Positions 23,588-32,478 of a DNA stretch of 64,000 bases are shown here, one piece after another. The notes under the pieces were generated by a model. It searched no databases and was not told the origin of the DNA. It saw only the letters and a list, made by a program, of their open reading frames with translations. The translations under genes were made by a program, and so were the position numbers. Source of the stretch: Rhodanobacter sp. L36 (GTDB lineage: Bacteria; Pseudomonadota; Gammaproteobacteria; Xanthomonadales; Rhodanobacteraceae); the NCBI RefSeq assembly GCF_009765755.1, contig NZ_LMUV01000002.1, positions 1,002,485 through 1,066,484 on the forward strand, in the 5' to 3' direction. The stretch's first letter is position 1; each line of letters opens with the position of its first letter.

Positions 23588-25465
23588 ATGAGCCAATTCG
23601 CGTTACTCCGCAAACGTCGATTCGCACCATTCTTCTGGACACAAGCCCTCGGCGCTTTTAACGACAACGCGTTCCGCAATGCTCTGGTGATGCTGGTTGC
23701 GTTTCAGATGAGGCTGGATGACCGGAGCGTGTCGCTCTATACCAACTTGGCGCCGGCGCTTTTCATCATTCCGTTCTTTCTCTTTTCCGCAACGGCGGGC
23801 CAGCTGGCAGAGAAGTACGAAAAGAGCAGGATCATCCGCTATGTGAAGTTGTTCGAGATAGGCGCCATGCTGCTTGCGGCATTCGGTTTCTATACGCATC
23901 ACACATCGATGCTGCTTGTGGTCCTGTTTTTGATGGGCATGCACTCGACAATGTTTGGCCCGATCAAGTATGCGATTCTCCCGCAGTCGCTACAGCCCAA
24001 TGAACTGGTCGGTGGCAATGGCCTGATCGAGACCGGTACGCAGTTGGCCATCTTGATCGGGATGATCGTTGGCGGCAGCCTGATGCAAGTTGCCGGCTTT
24101 GGAACACTACTCGCTGGTGGCGTGACGACAGCCATCGCAGTCGCTGGGTATCTGGTGAGCCGCGCCATTCCGACGGCGCCGGCAACCGCGCCTGACCTGA
24201 AGTTCAACTGGAATTTGTTCAGTGAAACAGGTCGCGTCTTGGGCATCACCCGTCAGGACCGCGCCGTGTTCAATGCCGTACTCGGCATTTCCTGGTTCTG
24301 GTTTTTTGGCACTGTGCTTACAGCCCAACTGCCGTCCTTTACGCGGATCAATCTTGGCGGCGATGGCTCGGTCAATATCCTGGTGTTGACGCTTTTCTCC
24401 ATTGGAACGGGCATCGGCTCTCTCTTGTGCGAGCGGATGTCGGGACGTCGGGTTGAGGTCGGACTGGTACCTCTGGGCGCGTTCGGTCTGACCATATTCG
24501 GGATCGATCTTTTTTTCGCGCGCCCAAATGCGGCGCTGACGCATGGGCTGAACTGGATGGAATTTCTGCATTCCTCCGGCAATTGGCGTATTGCGCTGGA
24601 TCTCGCGCTGATCGGCATGTTTGCCGGTTTTTACGTGGTGCCGCTGTTTGCCTTCATCCAGAGCCGCACCCCGCGCGATCGCCTGTCTCGCGTGATTGCC
24701 GGCAACAATATTGTCAATGCGATCTTCATTTGTGCCGCTGCCGGCTTCGGGCTCGGCCTTGGTTCGATGGGGCTGGGCATACCGCAAATTTTCCTGGTGA
24801 CGGCCGTGCTCAACGCGCTGGTCGCGGTCTACATCTTCACCCTGGTTCCCGAATTCCTGATGAGGTTCATCACTTGGGTGCTGGTGAATACGCTTTATCG
24901 CGTGCGAACCGACGGAGCGCGAAACATCCCCGAAGAAGGCGCCGTGCTGCTGGTTTGCAACCATGTGAGCTACATGGATCCACTGTTGCTGATGGCGAAT
25001 CTCCGCCGTCCGGTTCGTTTCGTCATGTACTACAAAATTTTCAACGTGCCTCTGCTGCGTTTCGTGTTTCGAACTGCGAAAGCCATTCCAATCGCGGGAC
25101 ACAAGGAAGATCCCACGGTGCTCCAGACTGCCTACGATGCCATTGATGATGCGCTAGCGGCAGGTGAGGTCGTCTGCATTTTCCCCGAAGGTGCGCTCAC
25201 GCGTGATGGCGAGATTGCTCCATTTCGGTCCGGCGTCGAAAAAATTCTGCAACGTCGCCCGGTAACCGTCGTGCCGATGGCGTTGCGCGGTTTGTGGGGC
25301 AGCATGTGGAGTCGGCGCGATTCCACGCTGAGCAGGGCGCGATTGCCGCGGCGATTCCGTGCACACGTGGAACTGATTATCGACGCCGCTATTCCGATAA
25401 CCGAAACCGTACAAGCAACGGGTCTCGAATCACGAATCCGCGCGTTGCGCGGGAATTCTCCATAA
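23588..25465 (+). CDS. fused lysophospholipid transporter and 1-acyl-glycerophosphate acyltransferase-like protein
   Basis: 625 residues in two parts. Residues 1 to about 420 are a major facilitator domain of the LplT type (FFWTQALGAFNDNAFRN, then MFGPIKYAILPQ), which flips lysophospholipids across the inner membrane. Residues about 435-625 are a PlsC acyltransferase: NHVSYMD at 458-464 is the H-x4-D catalytic motif and FPEG at 532-535 the substrate motif. The E. coli equivalent uses LplT plus Aas. Here the acyl-ACP synthetase part of Aas is absent, so the acyl donor must come from elsewhere. AAGGGCG precedes the ATG. Probable role: reacylation of lysophospholipids. Confidence 0.87.
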   Translation: MSQFALLRKRRFAPFFWTQALGAFNDNAFRNALVMLVAFQMRLDDRSVSLYTNLAPALFIIPFFLFSATAGQLAEKYEKSRIIRYVKLFEIGAMLLAAFGFYTHHTSMLLVVLFLMGMHSTMFGPIKYAILPQSLQPNELVGGNGLIETGTQLAILIGMIVGGSLMQVAGFGTLLAGGVTTAIAVAGYLVSRAIPTAPATAPDLKFNWNLFSETGRVLGITRQDRAVFNAVLGISWFWFFGTVLTAQLPSFTRINLGGDGSVNILVLTLFSIGTGIGSLLCERMSGRRVEVGLVPLGAFGLTIFGIDLFFARPNAALTHGLNWMEFLHSSGNWRIALDLALIGMFAGFYVVPLFAFIQSRTPRDRLSRVIAGNNIVNAIFICAAAGFGLGLGSMGLGIPQIFLVTAVLNALVAVYIFTLVPEFLMRFITWVLVNTLYRVRTDGARNIPEEGAVLLVCNHVSYMDPLLLMANLRRPVRFVMYYKIFNVPLLRFVFRTAKAIPIAGHKEDPTVLQTAYDAIDDALAAGEVVCIFPEGALTRDGEIAPFRSGVEKILQRRPVTVVPMALRGLWGSMWSRRDSTLSRARLPRRFRAHVELIIDAAIPITETVQATGLESRIRALRGNSP

Positions 25466-25488
25466 GCTGTCAGGAACGCACGGCTGCG

Positions 25489-26361
25489 TTAGTCGCCGAG
25501 CCAGCCACCGACGACGATCAACGCGACCACGCTCAACCACGCCAGCAGAGCGCGCAACAAGGTCGCACGCAAGCGGATCAGTTCGACCAGCGGGTCGCTG
25601 CGTTCTTCGGCGTAGCCATCGCCCGCCTCGATGTCCACGAGAACATCCGCTTGTGCCGCAGCACCTAGAAATTCCGGGCCCGACTTGTACCAGCTCGTGG
25701 GCGCTGCTTGTTTGTGCCACTGGCGCCATGCACCGATTACGGCGTCCCAGTGACCCACGATCGCGAGAGTGAACACCATAAACTGAGCTGGCAGCCAGTC
25801 GAGTGTGTTTGCCAGATACCCCGCCGCAGTCCGGCTGCCGTTATCCAGTGACAACGACTCATCCCGGCTCAGCGTCTGCGCAAGCCTGTAAAGCAAAGCA
25901 CCCGCCGGTCCCAACAGAAAAAACCATAGAAGTACCGCGAAGCGCCGACGCAGTGCGGCGTATGCGATGGCGACGCCGAGATCCGGCGCGTTCCAAGCGA
26001 TGCTGTTTCCATCGTCGGAAAGATGCTGCGCCGCAGCCTCACGACTGGCGCCGTCGGGCGCATGCAGGATCGCTTCGAGATCCGATTCGAACTCGCGCGG
26101 ACCGAAGCAATACAACAACACGGCCAGCGAGAAAATCATCTGCAAAAGGTCGCCGATCGGCAAGCGATCAAGCAACCACATCAGCACCACGCACACGATC
26201 ACGGGCAGCAAAATGGCAAGAAGCACGCGCCCGAATCCGCTGGTATCGGACAGCTGTCTTACCCAACGTCGAAACCAGCCGAAGTCGCGCGCCTGCGCAA
26301 GTTGCGGCAAGAAGTGGAGCAATCCAAGAGCGATGAGGGCGGTGAGTAGGCTGATGGCCAT
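25489..26361 (-). CDS. ampE: AmpE-like regulatory membrane protein
   Basis: 290 residues with four or five membrane segments in the CobD/AmpE superfamily. It starts MAISLLTALIALGLLHFLPQ with the family's (R)DFGWFRRWVRQL, and later shows FGPREFESDL and HWDAVIGAWRQW. AmpE is an inner-membrane protein linked to beta-lactamase induction and muropeptide sensing in enterics, where it sits beside ampD. No ampD is seen here. The start was set at the ATG at 26361 because the longer frame to 26448 lacks membrane-protein character. Some relatives are listed only as cobalamin-biosynthesis-like, so the name is probable, not certain. Confidence 0.7.
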   Translation of the reverse strand: MAISLLTALIALGLLHFLPQLAQARDFGWFRRWVRQLSDTSGFGRVLLAILLPVIVCVVLMWLLDRLPIGDLLQMIFSLAVLLYCFGPREFESDLEAILHAPDGASREAAAQHLSDDGNSIAWNAPDLGVAIAYAALRRRFAVLLWFFLLGPAGALLYRLAQTLSRDESLSLDNGSRTAAGYLANTLDWLPAQFMVFTLAIVGHWDAVIGAWRQWHKQAAPTSWYKSGPEFLGAAAQADVLVDIEAGDGYAEERSDPLVELIRLRATLLRALLAWLSVVALIVVGGWLGD

Positions 26362-26459
26362 GCTGCTAGCTCGTGGAACGTTGTCGACATTGTATGCGAC
26401 GAAATCCTTTCGGCGCAGGCTGGCTTGCTCAGGCCGTATCGACGCCAATCAACGCGACA

Positions 26460-27434
26460 TCATGGCCGATCGGACACTTCGATAAGACTGTCCAGACTCA
26501 GTCCCGCACGAAGCATGAGCCAGTGCGACAGCAACTGGTAAGACACCGACAGTGCCGTGGAAGGAACGAAGGTTCCGTCTGCCAGACCATCGACAATCTG
26601 CTGTGGCGTGAACCAGCGTGCGTCTTCCAGTTCGTCGTCGCGCATGATGATTTCGCGTGACGTGGCGGTCGCGATGAAGCCCACCATCAATGATGCGGGC
26701 ATCGGCCACGGTTGCGAAGAGTGATAATGCACCTCTCCGACGATCACGCCGGCTTCTTCGGCCACTTCGCGACGCACAGCGTCTTCCAGCGATTCGCCGG
26801 GTTCGACAAAACCGGCAAGCGTGGAATACCGGCCAGCCGGCCAGCCAGCCTGACGCCCCAGAAGGCAGGCGCCAGCATGTTCGACGAGCATAATGACGGC
26901 CGCATCGGTACGCGGGAAATGCAGGCGGCCACATTCCGGATTCGCACACTGCGCGCGATGACCTGCAGCGACCAACTGCACGGATGCGCCGCAGTAGGCG
27001 CAATGTCTGTTTTCGCGCTGCCAATGAGCCAAGCCCTTGGCGTATGCGAACAGGCCGGCTTCCATGGCGATCAGTTCAAGCCCTGCGACACGAAGGCCCA
27101 TGCGGCGCGCATCAAGTGCAACTTCCAGCGCATCGATGCGATTAGGATCGTCGATCGCCAGCATGAAATACGTATGGCCTTCGGCGACACCGAGAAAAGT
27201 CGCAGGGATATCATCTAGAAGTTTTGTGCGATCGCTGGCATCGATCCAGCGCAAGGCGATGGCGTCGCGGCGAAGAAATGCTTCGCCGGCGCCATCGAGA
27301 AGAACGTAGCGGGTGTTGCCGGAACGCTGTTGCTCGTCGATCCACCCAGCCTTGTCACGGTGTTCGGCCTGTCGATCAAGTACGAGGCTGAGCCCCGCGA
27401 AGGTATTGATGCGCGGCGATGGCATCTGATCCAT
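26460..27434 (-). CDS. nudC: NAD+ diphosphatase / NAD-cap decapping enzyme
   Basis: A Nudix hydrolase of 324 residues that cuts NAD(H) to NMN(H) and AMP and removes NAD caps from RNA. Order: N-terminal NUDIX-like domain, zinc ribbon with C145, C148, C163 and C168, then the Nudix domain with the box from G208 to V230 (GX5EX7REVAEEAGV). The NudC-specific SQPWPMPASLM array follows. The start codon lies between nudC and erpA, 9 bp from the erpA stop, suggesting a shared transcript. Confidence 0.93.
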   Translation of the reverse strand: MDQMPSPRINTFAGLSLVLDRQAEHRDKAGWIDEQQRSGNTRYVLLDGAGEAFLRRDAIALRWIDASDRTKLLDDIPATFLGVAEGHTYFMLAIDDPNRIDALEVALDARRMGLRVAGLELIAMEAGLFAYAKGLAHWQRENRHCAYCGASVQLVAAGHRAQCANPECGRLHFPRTDAAVIMLVEHAGACLLGRQAGWPAGRYSTLAGFVEPGESLEDAVRREVAEEAGVIVGEVHYHSSQPWPMPASLMVGFIATATSREIIMRDDELEDARWFTPQQIVDGLADGTFVPSTALSVSYQLLSHWLMLRAGLSLDSLIEVSDRP

Positions 27435-27443
27435 GAGTGCCGC

Positions 27444-27812
27444 TCAGGTCGAAAACGAAGAGCCGCAGCCGCACGTGGTCTTGGCGTTCGGGTTGCTGAT
27501 CACGAACTGCGAGCCGCTGAGATTCTCGGCGTAGTCGATTTTCGCGCCAGTCAGATACTGCAGCGAGAGTGGATCGCACAGCAGCGTTACGCCTTCGCGC
27601 TCAATCGCAAAATCATCTTCGGCCTGGGCCTCGTCGAAGGTGAAGCCGTACTGGAATCCGGAGCAGCCGCCGCCGGTGATGTAGACCCGCAACTTCAACC
27701 CGGGGTTGCCTTCCTCGGCGATGAGTTCATGCACCTTGTGCGCGGCGGCTTCAGTGAACAGCAGTGGCGCGCCGCTGTTGCGATAGTCGGGAATGGTGAC
27801 GATGGTTTCCAT
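27444..27812 (-). CDS. erpA: iron-sulfur cluster insertion protein ErpA
   Basis: An A-type carrier that passes Fe-S clusters to apo-proteins such as IspG, 122 residues. The three cluster-binding cysteines are the one in [11 protein letters not shown] and the pair in the terminal TCGCGSSF. The fold motif [13 protein letters not shown] is standard. The open frame runs to 27959, but the ATG at 27812 ([10 protein letters not shown]) gives the family length. Confidence 0.95.
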   Translation of the reverse strand: METIVTIPDYRNSGAPLLFTEAAAHKVHELIAEEGNPGLKLRVYITGGGCSGFQYGFTFDEAQAEDDFAIEREGVTLLCDPLSLQYLTGAKIDYAENLSGSQFVISNPNAKTTCGCGSSFST

Positions 27813-27858
27813 GTACTTCAGATGGGGCCGTGGCAGACAAGCGCAAGCATACTTTGCT

Positions 27859-28278
27859 TCAGGCCGCGGCGGTTTCTTCCAGCGCGACAGGCGCCGGCAG
27901 TTCGCGCTGCGCTTCCTCGACTTGTCGAGAGATCCTGCCGTTGACCTGCGCGCCGGCACTCATTTCGAGTGTGTGGTAGCGAAGGTCGCCGTCGATGTGC
28001 GCCTGCGGAGCCAGTTCCAGCCGCGCACTCACGTGCAAGTCGCCCGTTACGTGTCCGTTGATCACGGCATGAGGCACGCGAATTTCGCCCTGAACCTGTC
28101 CGAATTCGCTCAACGTGAGGATGGCATCGTCGCCCTCCCCTAAAACAGTTCCCTCGATGCGGCCGTCGAGATGCAAGGCGCCGCTGAAACGCAAGTCGCC
28201 GCGGATGACAGTACCGCGCGCGATAAGGCTCGTTTCGTGGCTGGTGTTGCTGCGCTCGTTGCGCCTACGGTTGAGCAT
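27859..28278 (-). CDS. bactofilin (polymer-forming cytoskeletal protein)
   Basis: 139 residues with the beta-helical bactofilin domain from about 16 to 115: [24 protein letters not shown], then repeated G-x-hydrophobic turns ([33 protein letters not shown]). Bactofilins polymerise without nucleotides and act as scaffolds in cell shape, stalk or division processes. A short Arg-rich N-terminus and a Pro/Ala/Glu tail flank the domain. It overlaps the start of the upstream membrane-protein gene by 14 bp and is therefore coupled to it. Confidence 0.92.
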   Translation of the reverse strand: MLNRRRNERSNTSHETSLIARGTVIRGDLRFSGALHLDGRIEGTVLGEGDDAILTLSEFGQVQGEIRVPHAVINGHVTGDLHVSARLELAPQAHIDGDLRYHTLEMSAGAQVNGRISRQVEEAQRELPAPVALEETAAA

Positions 28279-29020
28279 CGTGATTCCCCTGAGCTGTGCT
28301 GATGATGTTGCCGTTCAACGCGTCGCCCCATGCGACGGTTCGAACGATGGGCTCTTCGCCATGCGGCTGGACGCGGATCTGCAACTGGGTCGGCCGGAAA
28401 TCGGCCGGAATCGCCATGGTGCCCTGCAATTGCTGGAAATACATGAAGTGAAAGGGCAGCCCATCTTTCTGGGATGTATCGCCCAGCGCCGCCCAATCGA
28501 GTTGAACCACCTTGTCACCGCGCAGACCTTCGACGCTGGCCACGACATTGCCGGTGGTTTCGTCGCCACGTTTGGCGTTCTGGGTCAGGCTCAGGATGAG
28601 ATTCCAGCCGCGCGAGCCGGTAATCGGCTGCAGCTTCACTTCCTGCAATTTGAGACCCTGGCGTTGGGCGTCGCCGCCCACCAGTCGGGAATAGAACCCG
28701 AGGTCCGCACGCAAGCCGCTGATTTCTTCCTCGCGCTGCGCCAAGGTTCCGCGCAGCGAACGGGTCGCGACGTCATCGACCTGAGCCGCGCGCTGAAGAT
28801 TGGCGATCTGCTGTTTGAGGCCGTCCAGTTCGACGCTTTCAGCATGTTGCTGCCGCTGCGTTACGGCTGCTGGCGAGGCGTGTCGAGCCAGCAAGCTTGC
28901 GCAGAAAGCGGTGAATACCAGACTGCCGAGCCACGCAGCCCCCAGCCACAACCAGCGTCGTCGAGAATCCATGTCGTCGTGCCGGCGCACCACGAAACGC
29001 GGCGGTGGTCGTGAAGCCAT
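28265..29020 (-). CDS. single-pass membrane protein with coiled coil (DUF6776-like)
   Basis: 251 residues of unknown function. A basic cytoplasmic tail is followed by one membrane helix (WLWLGAAWLGSLVFTAFCASLLA, about 23-45), a periplasmic coiled coil with heptads about 55-110 (ELDGLKQQIANLQRA, LRGTLAQREEEISGLRADLGFY), then a beta-rich domain. It is paired with a bactofilin downstream and overlaps it by 14 bp. A conserved membrane partner next to a bactofilin is a known arrangement, so it may anchor or localise the polymer; this is inference. Confidence 0.78.
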   Translation of the reverse strand: MASRPPPRFVVRRHDDMDSRRRWLWLGAAWLGSLVFTAFCASLLARHASPAAVTQRQQHAESVELDGLKQQIANLQRAAQVDDVATRSLRGTLAQREEEISGLRADLGFYSRLVGGDAQRQGLKLQEVKLQPITGSRGWNLILSLTQNAKRGDETTGNVVASVEGLRGDKVVQLDWAALGDTSQKDGLPFHFMYFQQLQGTMAIPADFRPTQLQIRVQPHGEEPIVRTVAWGDALNGNIISTAQGNHDAQP

Positions 29021-29122
29021 GGAGGGCTTTCCGGCAAAGAACGAAGATATAGCCCTGCCGCGATCAACGCGTCAAGGAACGAGCGCACGCTTCCATCGCG
29101 CTCGTGCCGGGTCTCGGGAAAT

Positions 29123-29593
29123 TCAGCTCTGTATTTTGCTCTGCAGGTAACGCTCGGCACCGATGTCCTTGATTAGGCTGAACTGCGTTTCGAGCCAGTC
29201 AATGTGCTCTTCCTCGTCATGCAGAATGTCCTTGAACAAATCCCTGCTGACGTAATCGGAGATGCCTTCGCTGTGCGCGATGGCTGCACGAAGATCCTGC
29301 ACGGCGGCCATTTCCAGATCGAGATCGCCCTGCAATGTTTCGAGCACGTTTTCGCCGATGCGCAGTTTGCCCAGATGTTGGAGATTCGGCAGGCCGTCGA
29401 GAAAAAGAATGCGCTCGATCAAGTGATCGGCGTGCTTCATTTCCTCGATCGATTCCTTGTACTCATGCTCGGCCAGTTCGGTGTAACCCCAGTCTTTAAG
29501 CATGCGGTAATGCAAAAAATACTGGTTGATCGCGGTCAACTCGTTGTAGAGCACCTTGTTGAGGAACTCAATGACCTTGGCATCACCCTTCAT
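29123..29593 (-). CDS. bfr: bacterioferritin
   Basis: A 24-mer iron-storage protein, 156 residues. Di-iron ligands: E-L-T near residue 18, the [17 protein letters not shown] helix around 50-66, and [10 protein letters not shown] near 127-136. The haem-ligand methionine region (IEEMKH) is present. The ATG at 29593 follows CGGAGAC. It lies downstream of bfd on the same strand (155 bp), so storage and release of iron are encoded together. Confidence 0.95.
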   Translation of the reverse strand: MKGDAKVIEFLNKVLYNELTAINQYFLHYRMLKDWGYTELAEHEYKESIEEMKHADHLIERILFLDGLPNLQHLGKLRIGENVLETLQGDLDLEMAAVQDLRAAIAHSEGISDYVSRDLFKDILHDEEEHIDWLETQFSLIKDIGAERYLQSKIQS

Positions 29594-29748
29594 GACTGTC
29601 TCCGCCGAACGATAAGTTGCGGGAACTATACGTACTCCAGGCAAGCGCTGGCGGAATGCGAATGGCTATGGTTTTCTCGCGGGTTGAGTCGAATTGCGAA
29701 CCGCGCAGAGGTGGTTGTATCGAGCGCGCCATCGGTTCGCGCGCAATG

Positions 29749-29946
29749 TCAGGCGACGACGATCGGCAGCCGGTGGATCAAGCTTTCGACAGCTCGATCA
29801 AGCGTCACTCGAGCTTCCTGCTCGCAGCAGCCGCAGCAGTCGGAGCAACCGGTGCGGGCCTGTAATTGCGCAAACGAACGCACGCCATCGGCCGCTTCTC
29901 GGCGGATGTCGTGATCGGTGACGGCGTTGCACAGGCAGATGTACAT
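29749..29946 (-). CDS. bfd: bacterioferritin-associated ferredoxin
   Basis: A small [2Fe-2S] protein of 65 residues that reduces the iron core of Bfr to release iron. The four cluster cysteines appear as C4-x-C6 at the start (MYICLCNAV) and a C-x2-C pair inside TGCSDCCGCC near residues 34-41. It lies just upstream of bfr. Confidence 0.93.
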   Translation of the reverse strand: MYICLCNAVTDHDIRREAADGVRSFAQLQARTGCSDCCGCCEQEARVTLDRAVESLIHRLPIVVA

Positions 29947-30012
29947 GCGCGTATGAGAACGCGGATGCGAATGATTGTCAATAAGTTGCCCGCAACAAGG
30001 CGGACAGGTGAT

Positions 30013-30573
30013 TCAGGCGGCTTCCCAACCAGGACGGGGACGGTCGATCGAGTCGTCTCCTGTTTCCCGTGGTGGTGTTGTGCCAAGTTGAAGGCTGCAA
30101 AGCCCTTCGACCATCGGCGCGAAATGGCGCAGGGCGCGCTCGTAGACTTGACGCTTGAAGTTGACCACATGCGCCGCCGGATACCAGAAATCTACCCAAC
30201 GCCAGATATCGAACTCGGGTTTTTCACAGGCGTCGAGTTTCAACGCCTCTTCGCTGCCGACGAGCCGAAGCAGAAACCAGACCTGTTTCTGGCCGATGCA
30301 CGTCGGGCGCTGGTGGTGGCGCACATAACGGTTGGGCAATTTGTAGCGCAGCCATCCATGCGTGGCCGCAATCACCTCGACATGCTGCGGGGCCAAGCCG
30401 GTTTCTTCCTCCAGCTCGCGGTACATGGCTTCCAATGGCGTTTCATCGGTGCGCATGCCGCCTTGCGGAAACTGCCAGCCGTCGCGATTGACTCGACGCG
30501 CCCAGAACAACTGGCCGGCCTCGTTCAGCAGCACGATGCCGACGTTCGGACGATAGCCATCGATGTCGATCAT
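30013..30573 (-). CDS. rppH: RNA pyrophosphohydrolase
   Basis: A Nudix enzyme of 186 residues that removes pyrophosphate from 5' ends of mRNA and so starts RNase E decay. It starts [15 protein letters not shown]. The Nudix box runs from G38 to L60 ([23 protein letters not shown] region), preceded by WQFPQGG. The start at 30573 has a strong AGGAGGCGAC ribosome site; the longer open frame to 30606 is not needed. Confidence 0.95.
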   Translation of the reverse strand: MIDIDGYRPNVGIVLLNEAGQLFWARRVNRDGWQFPQGGMRTDETPLEAMYRELEEETGLAPQHVEVIAATHGWLRYKLPNRYVRHHQRPTCIGQKQVWFLLRLVGSEEALKLDACEKPEFDIWRWVDFWYPAAHVVNFKRQVYERALRHFAPMVEGLCSLQLGTTPPRETGDDSIDRPRPGWEAA

Positions 30574-30738
30574 GTCGCCTCCTGGGCCCTTGACGCGAAA
30601 AACCACGTCGGTCCTGCGGTGGATTCAACCACGGCGCGCAAAGTGGCAGCAAGCGCGAGGCTTGAACCGTATCAGCGCTACCACTACACTTCCGCGCCCG
30701 CACGGTTCGCTCCGAACCCGTCGAATCGGGATTCCCAA

Positions 30739-30815
30739 GGCTATGTAGCTCAGCTGGTTAGAGCACAGCACTCATAATGCTGGGGTCGGTGGTTCGAGTC
30801 CACCCATAGCCACCA
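30739..30815 (+). tRNA. tRNA-Met (CAT), elongator type
   Basis: A 77-nt cloverleaf. Acceptor GGCTATG pairs with CATAGCC, the anticodon CAT lies at 30773-30775, the T arm is GGTTCGAGTCC, and CCA is encoded. Full acceptor pairing at position 1 argues against an initiator tRNA. Its 3' 17 bp form the left attachment site of the island that follows, so the gene stays intact after integration. Confidence 0.95.
30799..30815 (+). repeat. attL: 3' end of tRNA-Met
   Basis: TCCACCCATAGCCACCA, the last 17 bp of the tRNA gene, recurs exactly at 40936-40952. The integrase gene begins at once on the inner side. Confidence 0.85.
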
Positions 30816-30818
30816 GTT

Positions 30819-32474
30819 GTGTCTAATCCACTGACACGAATTGGTTTCTTAGCATCGCCGCACCGTTTTGGCCGAGTGCTACAGCGAGTGCTACATAAAG
30901 TGCTACAGCGCAGACAGAAATACTTCACCTCCCGCATAGTCATTCCTCGTGACCTTCAGGGCCTTCTAGGCCGTGTTGAGATCACCAAGAGCCTCAGGAC
31001 GACGGACCGACGCGAAGCCGGGCGCAAGAACTTGCTATGGGAGCCGCATATCGGCACCCTGCTCAGTTTGTTGAGAAGGCATGGGCGCGCAATGAAGCAA
31101 GGTGACCTGGACGAACTGACGCAGCGCTACCTCGCGGCCACGTTCGACGAGATTGAAGACCGTCTCGCGCTTGATTGGACCGCTGGCGGCCTTGACGTTT
31201 ATTCCTCGCAACTCAATGAGCGCTGTCACGAACTCTCTCAGGCCTTGGCTGCTGCCGATGTTTCCTCGACGATAGAGCTGGCCGTGGGGATGGCGCCGGA
31301 GGCCGAGGCTATAGCGCACCGTAAGCTCGCGAGACGCTTGATCGAGGCGCAGCTGCACTCTGCCCATGCGGAGCTTCGTGCGCTTGCTGGCGAGCCATTG
31401 AGGCGTCCCGAGGCGGCCACCAGAGGACTTGGGGCAGCGCCGCAGCCGAAGGCTAAAGTGAGTCCGAGGGTCTCTGCTGTCTGCGCCATGTACTCAGAAG
31501 AGCGTATCGCGCAGGGCAAGTGGACACCCAAGACTGCCGAGCAGAGCAAGAAGATATTCCAGCTCATAGCTGGCCTTCTGGGAGATCCATTTATCCACGA
31601 GGTTTCTAAGGATCACGTCCGCCAACTCGGCCTCGACATCACACGGCTACCGGCCAACATGACTAAAAGGTATCCCGGCCTGACAGCTCGCGAGGTATTA
31701 AGCAAGGTGCAGGGCGACGCTACAACGCACAGGCTCGAACCGCGAAGCGTGAACAAGCATTACCAGCACGTGCGAACTTTGTTCCGTTGGGCCGCTGATC
31801 ACGATCACATCGCCCAAAGCCCAGCCACGATACTCCGCGAGGTGGAGGAAGGGCGCGCCCAAGATGCTCGGAAGGCCTTCGACGACGCCGACATAGTGGC
31901 GTTTTTCTCTGAAGCCGCGAAGCGTTCCAAAGAGCCTTACGGTCTATGGGTGCCAAGGATCATGGCGCTAACCGGTTGCCGTATGGGGGAGGCGGCCCAG
32001 CTGAGAAAAGTCGACATCAGAGTGGACCAGGGAATACCTGTGTTCGACTTCAATGAGGAGTCGGATGAGCCGAGCCATAAGACTCTCAAGACGGACGGCA
32101 GCACTCGCGTCGTGCCGATTCATCCACGGCTGTTAGACCTCGGCATATTGGCGTTCGCCGAGAGTTGTAGTGGGGAGTTTCTCTTTCCCGAACGTGTCCG
32201 GTACACGGCTAACGACAAAAGGGGAAATGTTGACCGGCTGTCGAAGCAACTCACACGCTGGCTGCGCAGTGCCGGGGTCACCGACCCGAAGAAGAAAGTC
32301 CAGAGTTTCCGAGGCACGATGACGACGAGGTTGAAGGACTTGGGAGTTCCTGAGTATCACATCGCAGAGCTTGCCGGTCACGAGAACGACAACATCACAA
32401 CGGGCAGGTACGGCAAGAGAAGCAGCTTGCCGAAGTTGCTGGACGTCCTCGCTCTATTAGTCTTGCCTGTCTGA
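30819..32474 (+). CDS. tyrosine recombinase / island integrase
   Basis: A site-specific integrase of up to 551 residues. The C-terminal catalytic domain shows R388 (LTGCRMGEA), R498 (SFRGTMTTRL), H521 (AGHEND) and the nucleophile Y531 (TTGRYGK). The usual HxxR box is altered: the His position is Q495 and the following His is Gly. A core-binding region lies near 220-340. The longest frame starts at a GTG only 3 bp after the tRNA without a ribosome site; GTG codons at 30876, 30888 and 30900 are alternatives. It probably catalyses integration at tRNA-Met. The 3' end lies 4 bp from the convergent arsR. Confidence 0.9.
   Translation: MSNPLTRIGFLASPHRFGRVLQRVLHKVLQRRQKYFTSRIVIPRDLQGLLGRVEITKSLRTTDRREAGRKNLLWEPHIGTLLSLLRRHGRAMKQGDLDELTQRYLAATFDEIEDRLALDWTAGGLDVYSSQLNERCHELSQALAAADVSSTIELAVGMAPEAEAIAHRKLARRLIEAQLHSAHAELRALAGEPLRRPEAATRGLGAAPQPKAKVSPRVSAVCAMYSEERIAQGKWTPKTAEQSKKIFQLIAGLLGDPFIHEVSKDHVRQLGLDITRLPANMTKRYPGLTAREVLSKVQGDATTHRLEPRSVNKHYQHVRTLFRWAADHDHIAQSPATILREVEEGRAQDARKAFDDADIVAFFSEAAKRSKEPYGLWVPRIMALTGCRMGEAAQLRKVDIRVDQGIPVFDFNEESDEPSHKTLKTDGSTRVVPIHPRLLDLGILAFAESCSGEFLFPERVRYTANDKRGNVDRLSKQLTRWLRSAGVTDPKKKVQSFRGTMTTRLKDLGVPEYHIAELAGHENDNITTGRYGKRSSLPKLLDVLALLVLPV
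30875..30907 (+). repeat. three AGTGCTACA repeats with 12-bp period
   Basis: AGTGCTACA occurs at 30875, 30887 and 30899, exactly 12 bp apart, inside the 5' part of the integrase frame and 60 bp from attL. Related octamers GCGCTACA (40831) and CTGCTACA (40855) lie about 80-100 bp inside attR. Position and spacing suit arm-type integrase sites; they may instead only reflect the coding repeat VLQR-VLHK-VLQR. Confidence 0.55.
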
Positions 32475-32478
32475 ACCA

